A stretch of 64,000 nt of DNA from Megachile rotundata (lineage: Eukaryota; Arthropoda; Insecta; Hymenoptera; Megachilidae), in NCBI RefSeq assembly GCF_050947335.1, contig NC_134993.1:15314001-15378000 (forward strand). The letters are read 5' to 3'. Below the pieces are notes generated by a model. The model saw only the letters and a list, made by a program, of their open reading frames with translations. It was not told where the DNA came from and did no database searches. The translations under genes were made by a program, and so were the position numbers. The stretch's first letter is position 1; the number at the start of each line of letters is the position of its first letter. This document shows positions 12,547-23,691 of the stretch, piece after piece.

Positions 12547-12552
12547 TTTATT
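12547..12552 (-). terminator. Poly(A) signal for the NUP42-like gene
   Basis: The minus strand reads AATAAA here, about 155 bases beyond the NUP42-like stop codon and within the USF3-like 3' UTR. Confidence 0.5.
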
Positions 12553-12691
12553 TTTTGTTAATTGATTACAATATCAAGTCTTTATAGAAAGGAACGTTTT
12601 GTCTTCTGTACATAATTGAGACACTACCGATAAATATATTATTTAATACTAGCAGTCCAGTAACATTCAAGTATCACAGCATATATTTTCC

Positions 12692-12697
12692 AATAAA
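12692..12697 (+). terminator. Poly(A) signal candidate for the USF3-like gene
   Basis: AATAAA lies 324 bases after the USF3-like stop and just 11 bases before the end of the convergent NUP42-like coding sequence. Cleavage 10-30 bases downstream would put the USF3-like mRNA end at or inside the NUP42-like last exon. An ATTAAA-like word at about 12435 is an alternative. Confidence 0.45.
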
Positions 12698-12707
12698 CAC
12701 CTGCGTG

Positions 12708-14841
12708 TTACCTCACCTCTTTAGTAGGTGGTTTCAGTGGAATCTTACCGAAGCTAAACTTGTCTGCTAAATACATACTCTTCTCGTCATCAGTTAACTG
12801 ATTGTCCATTGAATAAACACTTTCGTCGATGACGGCTCTGATCACCGTCGCGGTATACGTTGGTTTTCCAAATGGTCCGCTCGAGGACACCGTTGTAGTG
12901 TTAGACGTTTGACTCTGTGCAAAACCACCGAACGGCGAAGCGATTTGTTGAGGTTCAAAGGGGTTCACTGTTGCAGTTGTAGTTGCAGTATTTGTGGGTG
13001 CGAATGGTGCGTTCTTCACTTCACCGAACGTGGATGTCGTGAAAGGTGAAGTAGTGGTAGCGGGTGTACCAAAAGTGGCGTTGGTATTTGTGGTACCAAA
13101 CGGTGCATTGGAGGATGTAACGGTGCTACCGAATGATTCTCCAGTAGTTCCTGAAGTGATTCCAAATGTAGGCTTTGAGAAAGCAGTTGTGTTATTAGGG
13201 GTGTCAAATTGAGAGGTCACAGTGGCAAAAGGTGTGGCGGTCGTTGATGTCGTACCAAACGGTGCTGCGTTAGATGTAGAAGACATGATAGGCGCAGTAT
13301 TCTGAGCTGTTCCAAATATATTTGCAGCCGGGGTAGACGCAGTGGCACCAAATGCATTCGTAGGTTGAGTAGAGCTGAAAGCAGGTGTTGTGGTGTTAGG
13401 TGCACCAAACATTCCAGCAGGGCCTCCGAACGTTGGTTTCTCTCCAAACATCGGAGCAGGAGTATTCGAGAACGATGCTGCACCGCCAAAAACTGGTGCT
13501 CCTCCAAAGGCAGGTACCGTTTCGGCCTGAGAAAATATTCCAGAACTGAAATTTCCGGATGAGACGGCCGTCCCGAAAATAGGATTCGAAGTTTGTATAT
13601 TTGGGGCAGCACCGAATGGATTAGCCGTAGTCGTTTTAGCTCCACCGAATATTGATGTACTTGGTTGAGAGGGGGTACCACTGAACAAAGAGGCAGAAGA
13701 CGTTGCTCCACTATTGAATACCGATGTGGTCGATTGCGTTGTTTGGGGTCTAGCAAACACATTATTTCCAAAAACGGGCTGTGACGTTGCACCTCTAAAA
13801 ATTGAACTCGATGTCCCAAAAGTTTGTGTATTCTGTCCGGTATTGAATGTAGAAGCATTCGTAGTTGCTCCAAACACAGGATTAGTTGTGGTACTACCAG
13901 CACCACTGAATGCACCTAAGTTTGTGCCAAATGTTGGAGCACCGCCAAATACAGGATTCGAAGTTGTAGTTGTCCTACCAAATACTGATGTATTATTAGA
14001 GGAAGTGAAACCTCCACTGAATGGATTACTTTGAGTTCCGAACGTTTTATTTCCAAATACATTAGAAGATGAAGTATTGTTTGAAAGTCCAAGTTGAAGA
14101 TTTGCGAAGGAAAAATTTGATGATTTGTTGGCTGTGTTCTCATTTGCATTTTTGTGACCTGTTCTTAAAATCTCTTTCTAAAAGAGGAAAATAGTTTCAT
14201 GTTAGAATCTAATGAAAGACAATGTAAATTATATATTGTATTTTACGTACAAGTTTTGTCAATGTCTCTCTGGTAGGATTTTTCAAAGCTTCCCTTTTGG
14301 CCTTCATGTCTTGACACAATTGTTGAAAACGTATTTTCTACAAAAAGTATAACAAAATTTGCCATTTGATAGTACTATAAATAATCAATTGTATACTAAC
14401 TGCTTGTTCAACCACTCCATTTTTCTGAGCCTGATAAATTTCCCATCGTACTTCTTCTGGAGATAAATCTTCCATGCCAGGAATGCATGGTCTATCCTTA
14501 AGCGGTGCAAAGCACGACAACAACCACTGACCTCCTCTTTCGGCACTGAGTATTTCTTTAGCAACAAGAACCCTGAATTCGAAACAGAATATTAATGAGT
14601 TTGTATAAAGTTGATGAGAAATAATTACAGACTTTTTTAATACTTACACTGTATATTCATCTTCATTGTATGACTCTACTTTGTTATTGTTTCCTACAAA
14701 TAAAACAGTTTTAATATCAAGGTAAAACAATATGTAACGTCAAATATCGGTTTCAATCTTACCAAAAGTGTTTATATGTTCAAACTGACAGCACTGCCCA
14801 AAACGGCAGTTGCCTTGACGATAATATTTACAAATAACCAT
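12708..14841 (-). CDS. NUP42: FG-nucleoporin NUP42-like (CCCH zinc finger, five exons)
   Basis: The minus-strand exons are 14841-14763, 14693-14648, 14572-14401, 14337-14251 and 14177-12708. They total 1854 nt, or 617 residues, and phases close throughout. The N terminus is a CCCH finger, C4-x7-C12-x5-C18-x3-H22. A middle segment (about residues 43-128) contains QWLLSCFAPLKD, PGMEDLSPEEVR and a helical KIRFQQLCQDMKAKREALK stretch. Residues about 129-575 hold more than 25 FG motifs in Thr/Ser/Asn/Ala spacers. The tail ends FSFGKIPLKPPTKEVR, resembling the KIPLKPP ending of vertebrate NUP42. Family members sit at the cytoplasmic face of the nuclear pore and work with GLE1 and the helicase DDX19 in mRNA export. 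The FG region makes it longer than the human protein (about 420 residues). The start is the first Met immediately before the zinc finger. Confidence 0.9.
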
Positions 14842-16003
14842 CTTGCACGTGACCAACTGCGTAATTCTCAATGCTCCGCATTTCGCATTGACACACGTAA
14901 AATGCAGTAAAATGTGAGGATGATTGTCACGATCCACGCTAGGGAGCGCAATTATTTTGTTTCATATATTTTCATTTTCTGTTTGATAAACATAACAAAT
15001 TGTTCATTTAATAAATATTTCGTGATAGTTATTTTTATGAAATTGTTCTTAATAATTATTACAAATAAAATTAAAGAATTCTACTTTTTGGTCCTGATAA
15101 TTTGAACGGTCATCACGTGATGGTCGAACAGGACCGACGCGAGATTGATACTGTCACGTGATAGAAGTAAATCTAGGTATCTAGGGATACAGTAGGGATC
15201 TAGGGATTTGGGAAGCCAGGAAATTACGAATGTCTCGATATAACACACGCAAACGCTTTGATAGCATGGTCAGGTTAAAATTTGTAACGTCTCGGGCTCT
15301 TTGAAGATTCACGCCGTCAGTGTACAAATTAATAATAATTCGAACGAAAGTGTTACAAGATTATTGGCCACAAAAACAGGGAATAAAATTCGTAAATAAA
15401 TCGAAGTATCGATAGTGTTGGTAGAAATTTTGAATAATTGCGTGCATAGAACGGAATTTATTAATCGTCATCATTTAATGCGTTTCATATTACGCACGTA
15501 GGTGGAATGCAGACATGATGCGTGAAAACACAGCGATGATTCATTTCGCAGGATATCTTCCGAAGTTTGTTCAAGTTTGCTGATAAGTTGCCTAATTTTT
15601 GTTGGAATACGTGCATTCGAAAGAAGATAAAATCAACGGATCCTCGTTATCAGTGAAGTTCGGAAACGACCCACACTGCGTTCAAAACTGAAAGCTGGCT
15701 GAGAGGAACCCAACCTCTCTTTGCTATGCGCAGAACGTAACGTGTCATTTTTCACGTGTTTAGTGAGAAAATCGTGTTACGTAGAAGTGAGTCGTCAACA
15801 TTATCGAAAGGAACCGCCATTCGGACATTGTATATAGCCGAATTGCGTGCCGAACAGCCGGTGAGAAATCAACCGATCGTTTTAACAGCCACCTAGCGGT
15901 GTCCGGTGCGTACCAGTGTCTGGGGAGAACGACACACAACAGGGCGCGTCTTCTCTCCGCTAGCCGCCCACAAATACGAGAATTTTCTTTGCTTTTTGGC
16001 AAG
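14842..16003. promoter_or_regulatory. Divergent promoter interval between NUP42-like and ARPC4
   Basis: The two start codons are 1162 bp apart and point away from each other. Three CACGTG E-boxes lie at 15114-15119, 15155-15160 and 15753-15758. The first is inside the perfect 12-bp palindrome CATCACGTGATG, and the second lies exactly 41 bp from it. The segment 15640-16003 is GC-richer and contains the ARPC4 leader. Part of 14950-15100 is AT-rich with no gene in it. Confidence 0.6.
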
Positions 16004-16893
16004 ATGGTGAGTGCTTTCTCATGATTTTCGCGAGATAGGTTATGGTGATCCATAGTGCACGAAATGATTAATTCCATTATCGATGATATACGCGATGAAA
16101 CTTTATTTAATTTTTGATAAGTTTATCGATAGAAATGTGTATTCATACGTTTATTAATAAAACGTTGACAAGTGTGGTTATAGTGCATCCAAGAACATAC
16201 TTATCGGTCATGATAGTAAGTTATTAATAAATTAATGTTCTTTTTGTTGCAGTCGGGAACGCTTAAACCTTACTTGACAGCAGTAAGACGAACGCTTACT
16301 GCTGCTATGTGTCTTGAAAATTTCTCATCCCAGATAGTTGAAAAACACAACAAGCCAGAAGTTGAAGTAAGAGCTAGCAAGGAACTTTTGTTGACGCCGA
16401 TTTTAATAAGTAGAAACGACAAAGAAAAGGTGCTAATCGAATCAAGTATAAACAGTATGAGAATAAGTATCGCGGTGAAACAGGCTGATGATTTAGAGAA
16501 GATTTTGTGTCATAACTTCACAAGATTTATGACAATGAGAGCAGAACATTTCATCATTCTCAGGAGAAAGCCGATAGAAGTAAGTTTTTCACTCAATTTA
16601 TGATAAAGATATATTTTTCAGTGTATTAAAATTGAAACTTTTGCACAGGGTTACGACATTAGTTTTTTAATTACAAACATCCATGTAGAACAAATGTACA
16701 AACATAAAATCGTAGACTTTGTCATTCATTTTATGGAAGAGATCGACAGAGAGATCAGCGAGATGAAGTTGTCCATGAATGCCAGGGCTCGCATTTGCGC
16801 GGAAGAATTTTTAAAGAGGGTTAGTATTCTAGCTAATACAAATATAAAATTATAGCTGTTGTGTGAACTCTGAATTTCTGTTTTCAGTTTTAA
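16004..16893 (+). CDS. ARPC4: Actin-related protein 2/3 complex subunit 4 (four coding exons)
   Basis: The exons are 16004-16006 (only the ATG), 16253-16579, 16649-16819 and 16888-16893 (Phe plus stop), totalling 507 nt or 168 residues, the same length as vertebrate ARPC4. Diagnostic segments are LCHNF-type KILCHNFTRFM, LENFSSQIVEKHNKPEVEVR, NDKEKVLIESSINSMRISIAV, GYDISFLITN and KIVDFVIHFMEEIDREISEMK. The C terminus is EEFLKRF, against EEFLKNF in vertebrates. ARPC4 forms the core clamp of the Arp2/3 complex with ARPC2 and is needed for branched-actin nucleation in the cytoplasm. The exon holding only a Met and the exon holding only Phe-stop are easy to miss but are required by phase and by the family's length. 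The gene is head-to-head with the NUP42-like gene. Confidence 0.97.
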
Positions 16894-18340
16894 TTTCTTG
16901 GACACAGTGTGTTACCAACATAGCAATAATTGCAAAACGCCAGTTTGCTAAAAGGAAACAGTGCCCATAAGTTAAGCCGGTCAATTCAGATTTTATGGAT
17001 CCTCTAACGTTCCCGAAACGATCCTTATCCAAGAAAACGCCAATCCCTGCTGTTCTCCATTAAATCTCTCCACTTAATCGATGTAACTCCAGCCGTGTAA
17101 CGAGTAAACAAGTCTGACGTACAAGTAAGTGCAGCACGGTAATTAATTGAACGCGCGCGAACGAATATTAGGTCGAGAAGTGGTCGTTGATTCTCCTAAA
17201 GAAGGAAACGAATCGTGAAACTGGCATTCGTTCAAAGAGCGTGTCGTTCTAAAACTAATTTCAAAGTCCGCGATATAAATATCGAAAATGACGAAACCCG
17301 TGAAAATCGCGTTTGTAAAATTTTCACGAGGGGAGGGAGAGACATTAAGGTAGACTTTGATTCGAGTCTAGATTTCCTCTTATAAGCGAACTTAAATCAG
17401 TGTACATTTTTACGAGGTACATGCGTAAATATACTAACGAAGATATCAGCATGGACGAATCTTACCAAGGTACTTGTCCGTTGAATCGTTACTTATATAA
17501 TTTAGCGTATTTTTACTCGAAGAGAAGAGGACGATAAGTACACCTAGTACGAACACGGAACAGAAGAAGCTTATTTAGTCGAAATAGTGGGAACAGTTTT
17601 TATGGAGGTGTACGTCCGAAACGTTAGCGATTATAAGAGCGACTGACGTCCACCAACATACGAACCCACACCGATATTGTAACACGTTGAACAACTGCCA
17701 AACATCGTTTAGCATAGCGAAAGAGGGACTGTAATTACCGATTGTCTTAATCAGTATGATAGCGTTAAGGAACCAAGAGGTATTCTTTATTGTAATTACA
17801 AAAGTTTTATTGTCTTTATCGGTACTGTACATTGTTTCGCGCGTGCGAGGTGTGTGGAGCTCTTTATACATCGATCTTTCCATTTCTTTCTGATTTTTAA
17901 ACACTAGGTAGTTTCACGTAAACTTTTTCCTTTTACACGGTCAGAGCAATTTGGCAGATGCCTAATCTGTTGTACAGAGCAGGAAAATGAGGCACGTGCT
18001 TCACGGAACGGCCGAACAACGAGAAAGAGTGAGAGGGAGACAGAATGAGAGAGAGAGAAAGATAGCTGGTGTATGCGTATAGCGTGCAATTCCTTTTTTA
18101 TTTGCATTTATAAAGTTCTATTTATCTTACAAGTCATTGTAACCGTATGATTTAATACTAATGTAAATATAAATAAACGAGAAGAATCATCGTGAGGATC
18201 TGTATCCTTCAGAAAACAGGGAACTATTTCTTTTTTATAGTTCCCATCATTATTCGAAATTGTCATGTATGATTCTTAAATTAATTATATCTCGGGTTTC
18301 ACGTGTTCCTACACTTCCTCTCTTCTTTCTATTTATCCCA
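16894..18340. other. ARPC4 3' UTR and downstream sequence
   Basis: ATTAAA at 17059-17064 would give a short 3' UTR. A strong AATAAA at 18172-18177, preceded by the Pumilio-type word TGTAAATA at 18162-18169, would give one of about 1.3 kb. A 109-codon minus-strand frame at 17575-17904 shows no recognisable domain and is not called. A GA-rich stretch lies at about 18020-18060. Confidence 0.5.
18172..18177 (+). terminator. Candidate distal poly(A) signal for ARPC4
   Basis: AATAAA lies about 1.28 kb after the ARPC4 stop, three bases after a TGTAAATA word. It might instead end a different unrecognised transcript. Confidence 0.35.
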
Positions 18341-18344
18341 TGTT

Positions 18345-19715
18345 GCTCAATGGTCATTCTGTGGTTACTGAAGATTACATGGTTCCATGGTCACTGAAGG
18401 TGACATGGTTTCATAGTCACTGGAGGTCACTGGTCACATGGTTCCATGGTCACTGAAGGTCACATGGTTCCATGGTTACTGGAGGTCACTGGTCACATGG
18501 ATTTATGGTCACTGAAGGTGACATGGTTTCATAGTCACTGGAGGTCACTGGTCACATGGTTCCATGGTCACTGGAGGTCACTGGTCACATGGTTCCATGG
18601 TCACTGAAGGTCACATGGTTCCATGGTCACTGGAGGTCACTGGTCACATGGTTCCATGGTTACTGAAGGTCACATGGTTCCATAGTCACTGAAGGTCACT
18701 GGTCACATGGTTCCATGGTCACTGGAGGTCACTGGTCACATGGTTCCATGGTCACTGAAGGTCACATGGTTCCATGGTTACTGGAGGTCACTGGTCACAT
18801 GGATTTATGGTCACTGAAGGTGACATGGTTTCATAGTCACTGGAGGTCACTGGTCACATGGTTCCATGGTCACTGGAGGTCACTGGTCACATGGTTCCAT
18901 GGTCACTGAAGGTCACATGGTTCCATGGTCACTGGAGGTCACTGGTCACATGGTTCCATGGTTACTGAAGGTCACATGGTTCCATAGTCACTGAAGGTCA
19001 CTGGTCACATGGTTCCATGGTCACTGGAGGTCACTGGTCACATGGTTCCATGGTCACTGAAGGTCACATGGTTCCATGGTCACTGGAGGTCACTGGTCAC
19101 ATGGTTCCATGGTCACTGAAGGTCACATGGTTCCATGGTCACTGGAGGTCACTGGTCACATGGTTCCATGGTTACTGAAGGTCACATGGTTCCATAGTCA
19201 CTGAAGGTCACTGGTCACATGGTTCCATGCTCACTGAAGGTCACATGGTTCCATGGTCACTGAAGGTGACATGGTTCCATAGTCACTGAAGGTGACATGG
19301 TTTCATAGTCACTAGAGGTCACTGGTTACATGGTTCCATAGTCACTGAAGGTGATATGGTTCCATAGTCACTGAAGGTGACATGGTTTCATAGTCACTAG
19401 AGGTCACTGGTTACATGGTTCCATAGTCACTGAAGGTGATATGGTTCCATAGTCACTGAAGGTAACATGGTTCCATAGTCACTGAAGGTGATATGGTTCC
19501 ATAGTCACTGAAGGTAACATGGTTCCATGGTCACTGAAGGTCACATGATTCTATAGTCACTGAAGGTCACATGGTTCCATAGTCACTGAAGGTCACATGG
19601 TTTCATAGTCACTGAAGGTGACATAGTTCCATATTCACTAAAGGTCACATGGTTCCATAGTCACTGAAGGTCACTGGTCACATGGTTCCATGATCACTGA
19701 AGGTCATAATATTCT
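18345..19715. repeat. GGTCACTG minisatellite array with a 302-bp higher-order period
   Basis: The array is built from blocks such as GGTTCCATGGTCACTGGAGG and TCACTGGTCACAT, with GAAGGTCACAT variants. The marker GGATTTATGGTCACTG occurs at 18499 and 18801, so part of the array is organised in 302-bp higher-order units. From about 19260 the units become more degenerate (GGTGATATGG and GGTAACATGG variants). Almost every unit contains AGGTCA or TGGTCA words. There are no constant spacers as in a CRISPR. Confidence 0.95.
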
Positions 19716-20800
19716 ATCATCTTACTTGAGGCTCTCTCTCTACCATACTGACCATGAATGACCAAGTGATCTTCAAGTATTTTGCAAGTTTAACAATTGC
19801 ATTTTTATTAAGGCTATCCTTTAAGGTTTAAATTGAAATGTAATGAAACATAAGGACCGGGTAAGAGCCCCTTCGCGCCGCAACGCGATCAGCAACGAGC
19901 CAAGTCCCCCTCGGGCCGCGGAATCCGTCACGTTTCACGGTGACTCGTCTTCTCATGGAGAAGGGTGCTCTGGTAGAGGCCGGCCGGTCTTTCGTTCCGT
20001 TTACCAGTAGTCCGCGAGTTTTCCGCCTACGAAGATTCGCGACGCTTCGGTGCGTAGTTGAACCCCTCGAGTGTTGTGGACTCTATGTAAGAATGATCTA
20101 CTTGCGTGATTGTGAACTTAGGGAAAAAGGCATTCAAAGCTTCTGGGTTTCTACATGTACTACTGTTACTCCATATCGATAAAATGTTGATATCTGAAGT
20201 GCAACAGTGTTATCTGTGTATTTAACACTGTTGCAATATCGTGTAAACATATCTTTTCTCGACGAAGCAATGCTAGTAGAATATTTCTTATAAATACAAA
20301 AGTATAAAATTAGCGTTCTTTGAAAAAAATGTCGGATCAACGACTAGTATTTACTGATAAAAGGTCCAACTCTAGAATCCCCCGGCGTTAGAGGAAACTT
20401 TTAATCCGCGTCGTCTCGCGACCAGTTAGAAACTTTTCAGGGGGTGTACAGTTTCGGGGTGGCACGTAATCTCGTTTTGCGGCCACGATTTCGAGATTAC
20501 CGCGTTCCAGCCATTTTCCAGGGAATACTGGAAGATTGTTGACAAACTTCCACCGCGTTGGGGGATGGGGTGGAATGATATTTGCTCGTAACAGGGGTTT
20601 TAGCCTCGCTGATCCTCTCGATCGCGGAGCAAAGGGGGCAAAGTCGGTTTCTAGCGGAGACCTTCGAGGTCTACGGTGCTAATTCCTAACGAGCGCCCAA
20701 AAATACCACGGAGACTGCTCAGACTGTAGATAGAAGCAGGTAGAAACGGGCTTGCGATTACTCTTACCTTTTAATACCTCTTTTTATTATTTTTTCACCA
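19716..20800. other. Single-copy GC-richer island
   Basis: The sequence is non-repetitive and partly CpG-rich (about 19860-20100 and 20380-20720). An 80-codon plus-strand frame at 19940-20182 has no recognisable domain. A perfect 12-bp hairpin at 20201-20234 is listed separately. I see no exon with both convincing splice borders. Confidence 0.5.
20201..20234. other. Perfect inverted repeat (12-bp arms, 10-base loop)
   Basis: GCAACAGTGTTA (20201-20212) pairs exactly with TAACACTGTTGC (20223-20234) around the loop TCTGTGTATT. The flanks pair only weakly, so this is too short for a typical pre-miRNA. It could be a protein-binding palindrome or a short RNA stem-loop. Confidence 0.6.
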
Positions 20801-20804
20801 GTCT

Positions 20805-21640
20805 CAATTTTTTATTGCAAAACATGAGTTCAACTCGATTAGTTCTAAGCTTTGTAACATCACATGTAGTTCGCTGTTAAGTTTGTTCAAGCTGCCGAGG
20901 ATTAAACTTGCGGTTGCTGACATGGTTAAGTTAGTCTAAAAATTTGATGGTTAGGTTAAATTAAGAAAATTTCATGGTCAAGTTAGGTTAAGACTTTAAT
21001 GGTTAGGTTAGGTTAAGAAAATTTGATGGTCATGTTAGGTTAAAAATTTGATGGTTAGGTTAGGTTAAGAAAATTTCATGGTCAAGTTAGGTTAAGACTT
21101 TAATGGTTAGGTTAGGTTAAGAAAATTTGATGATCAAGTTAGGTTAAAAATTTGATGGTTAGGTGAAGTTAAGAAAATTTCATGGTCAAGTTAGGTTAAG
21201 ACTTTAATGGTTAGGTTAGGTTAAGAAAATTTGATGGTCAAGTTAGGTTAAAAATTTGATGGTTAGGTTAGGTTAAGAAAATTTGATGGTCAAGTTAGGT
21301 TAAAAATTTGATGGTTAGGTTAGGTTAAGAAAATTTGATGGTCAAGTTAGGTTAAAAATTTGATTGTTAGGTTAGATTAGGAAAATTTCATGGCCAAGTT
21401 CGGTGTAATTTTTATCTTACGATTGTTAGAGGAAGTTTTTTAGAGACTGGAAGAGCAGTTATCAATTTTTTATTGTAAAACAAGAGTTCAACTCTATTAG
21501 TTCTAAGGTCTGTAACATCACATGTAGTTTGCTGTTAAGTTTCTTCAAGCTGCCGAGGATTAAACTTGCGGTTGCTGAGGCAGTTCGGTGTAATTTTTAT
21601 TGTAGAATTGTTAGAGGAAGTTTTTTAAAGCTGCTGAAAT
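20805..21640. repeat. GGTTAGGTTAAGAAAATTT minisatellite flanked by a duplicated segment
   Basis: The core (about 20925-21395) alternates GGTTAGGTTAAG-AAAATTTGATGGTC and AAGTTAGGTTAAAAATTTGATG units. A segment of about 110 bp carrying GTAACATCACATGTAGTT and CTGCCGAGGATTAAACTTGC occurs on both sides, at about 20810-20920 and 21470-21580. A second flank, CGGTGTAATTTTTAT with TTAGAGGAAGTTTTTTA, is also repeated, at about 21400 and 21588. Confidence 0.93.
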
Positions 21641-22828
21641 TTAGCTGGTTAATTTAATTAGCTAATGTATTTAGAGGAAGAATAAGTTTGAAAGTAGTAT
21701 AATTTGGAGATTGGTAAACAGAGCTTTAAATTGTAACGAAATAACCCGAAAAGATAGGGTTGAATAGGGTGAGAGGGTTAATTCATCCAGCACATTTCTT
21801 CGCACCGTCATCATCTTCTTTCCGGTAGTCTCCCCTTCTAATCTTCTCCCTCTTTCTATTTATCTCCTCGCGCTCTAATTCTTCGTCTCGTTTTATTTCT
21901 CCCCGGCTGTCTCTGTCCGTCGAACTCAGCTGTTCTCTCTCCCCTTTTTCACCTAGTCGTCCCTTCCGTCCCTCCATCGAGAAGCGTCGCGTCGAGGCGT
22001 CCTCGCGTCGCGGCGCGCTCCCGTCGAGCTTGCGCGACGCCGTCGGTTTTTACGCCGACGCCGACGCAGCGCCGGTGGCTCGGAGTCGGCGTAGTCTGGG
22101 CTCTGCCGTCTCCCGAACGGGAACGGGAACCTAGAGGAAGCGTGTGTTCGGGTAACTCGAATTTCGAAAAAAATTTCTTCGGAAAGAGAAAAAAAAGAGC
22201 AAGGGGTCGGTCTTTGGAAGGGAAGAGAGGGAGCGGACGGTAGAGGGAGGGCCAGAGTAGAGGGGATAGGTAGGGGTCGGTGAAAGAAAGAGGGGAGGAG
22301 GAAGAGAAAGATAGCCGGAGTCTTGCGTGCCACGAGAGAATACAGAGAGGGCCTCTAAAGTCGAGAGTTAGGAGTCGTGGCTCGTGGTTAGATAGGATGC
22401 GTGTGCCTGGGTGCGGTGTTCCACCACCACCCGACAGCCGCCGACGGTTCAGCAAGAGCAGCAGCAGCAACGCGACCGGTTACGTGGTAACGAGCAGCAA
22501 CGCGTACGGCTGCGACGCGCGCGATCACCGGAGGAAGACGCGATCTGGGTGCCGGACAGCCTCCTGCCACCTCGGAGACTGTCTGACGGCGGAGACAGCT
22601 CGACCAGGACTACTGCCGCCACACGGGTCGAGGGAGAGACCGTGGACCAACTACGACCCCCGATACGACGCTCGGGACCTAGCGTAGTCGGAGCCGTGCT
22701 TTCCTGCTGATCCTAGGCCGGAAGGCGGCGTCAGGACGACGCTACTAGCGAGCACACGCTCGCTGGAGGACCGTCAGCGCGGTGCAAGCCGGCTTCAGCC
22801 TGTGCCACAGCCGACGTCCCAGCTACTC
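21641..22828 (+). promoter_or_regulatory. GC-rich promoter-like island and probable NFI 5' leader
   Basis: From about 21950 the sequence changes abruptly to CpG-rich, with GAGAGG and CAGCAGCAG runs and polypurine stretches (about 22190-22340), typical of insect developmental-gene leaders. Open frames of 90-170 codons appear on both strands, as expected in GC-rich DNA, and none has a recognisable domain. An in-frame stop at 22685-22687 precedes the candidate first coding exon. Start site and strand are inferred. Confidence 0.45.
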
Positions 22829-22909
22829 ATGTTCATCCCGGACACTCTCAGGAGCTGCATGGTGGAACCGGATGTCTCGACTTACCTGCAGGCCCCTTCC
22901 GTAGGACAG
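22829..22909 (+). CDS. Candidate first coding exon of Nuclear factor I
   Basis: ATG at 22829 opens 27 codons (MFIPDTLRSCMVEPDVSTYL, then QAPSVGQ) ending at CAG followed by GTGGTT. The length is a multiple of three, so it would join in phase 0 to the NFI exon at 39703, which also begins in phase 0. In vertebrate NFI genes short alternative first exons likewise join just before DEFHPFIEALLP. Another in-phase donor, GTAGGA, exists at 22901. Against the call: the donor is weak, the intron would be 16.8 kb, and I cannot match the peptide to a known isoform from sequence alone. A second in-frame ATG is at 22859. Confidence 0.45.
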
Positions 22910-23690
22910 GTGGTTCTTTCGAATTACTTTTTGCCAGAATAGTCGCTTGTATTCCATGCCAGTGTCCTTTGTGCCGAATGCTTCGAATGCTTCTTTGCCG
23001 CGTGCTTGGGGTAGGTTTGTAGTGTACCTTTACTCGTGCAGTTGTTTTGAAGACCCATGGTGTGGAGGTCGATGCGTTTCAGTATGGAGGACCATGTGTA
23101 GCATGGTACCGTGACTAAGTCTGATCTGCTGGTATATTCTACTTCTATCGTGGACCTTGTTTGAAACATACGACTGTTTGAACCACGCGGCAAGTCACCC
23201 TGCAATCCTCACTATTACTTTCCACTTTGATCTCTACTTTGATTAAATCAGATCTTATTAAACTAGAAGTGTAGATGACAGCCAATGTTCAATTTATTAT
23301 ATTAAATCGACAGCATGGGTTACCAAAGTGTAGTTATACCTTTTTTATTTTGTGTAGAATAGCAAAGTACCTCTTTCAAAGCTATTTCTCAAGGGGATGA
23401 ATTAAGATCAGAGGGTTGAACACGTGCGACTCGCGTGCAGCGAATCAGGGTTTTCGAGCCACGATTAGTGCGAAGCGTAGACGTAAACACGAGTGTTTTG
23501 CCCGGCAATGTTTCTTTTCAATTCAGTCTCCAGCGGTTTTCGTGGAAATTGTGATTCACTTCTGTCTGGAGGTGCATCTTGAGTTTGTTCGGTGTTCTTA
23601 TTCCAGTAATTCTCTACAATTTTTTGTGGAGAGAATTTGCATGGAGATTTTAATTCTTTGGGCTTTGAAGTTTGCGCGGATATTTGTTAT
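22910..23690. other. Putative NFI intron, single-copy sequence
   Basis: No repeat array and no recognisable exon is visible. Short open frames (about 93 codons at 22924-23205 minus and 23416-23697 plus) lack domain features. Confidence 0.45.
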
Positions 23691-23691
23691 T

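Noticed and set aside
17575..17904. 109-codon minus-strand frame with hydrophobic stretches
   Set aside because: It lies in the ARPC4 3' region and has no signal peptide or recognisable receptor motif.
18345..19715. CRISPR-like appearance of regular repeats
   Set aside because: There are no unique spacers of constant length. The repeats are contiguous minisatellite units in a eukaryotic locus with no cas genes.
21949..22710. Proteins of 90-173 codons on both strands of the GC-rich island
   Set aside because: Simultaneous open frames on both strands are typical of CpG-rich leaders. None has domain features.
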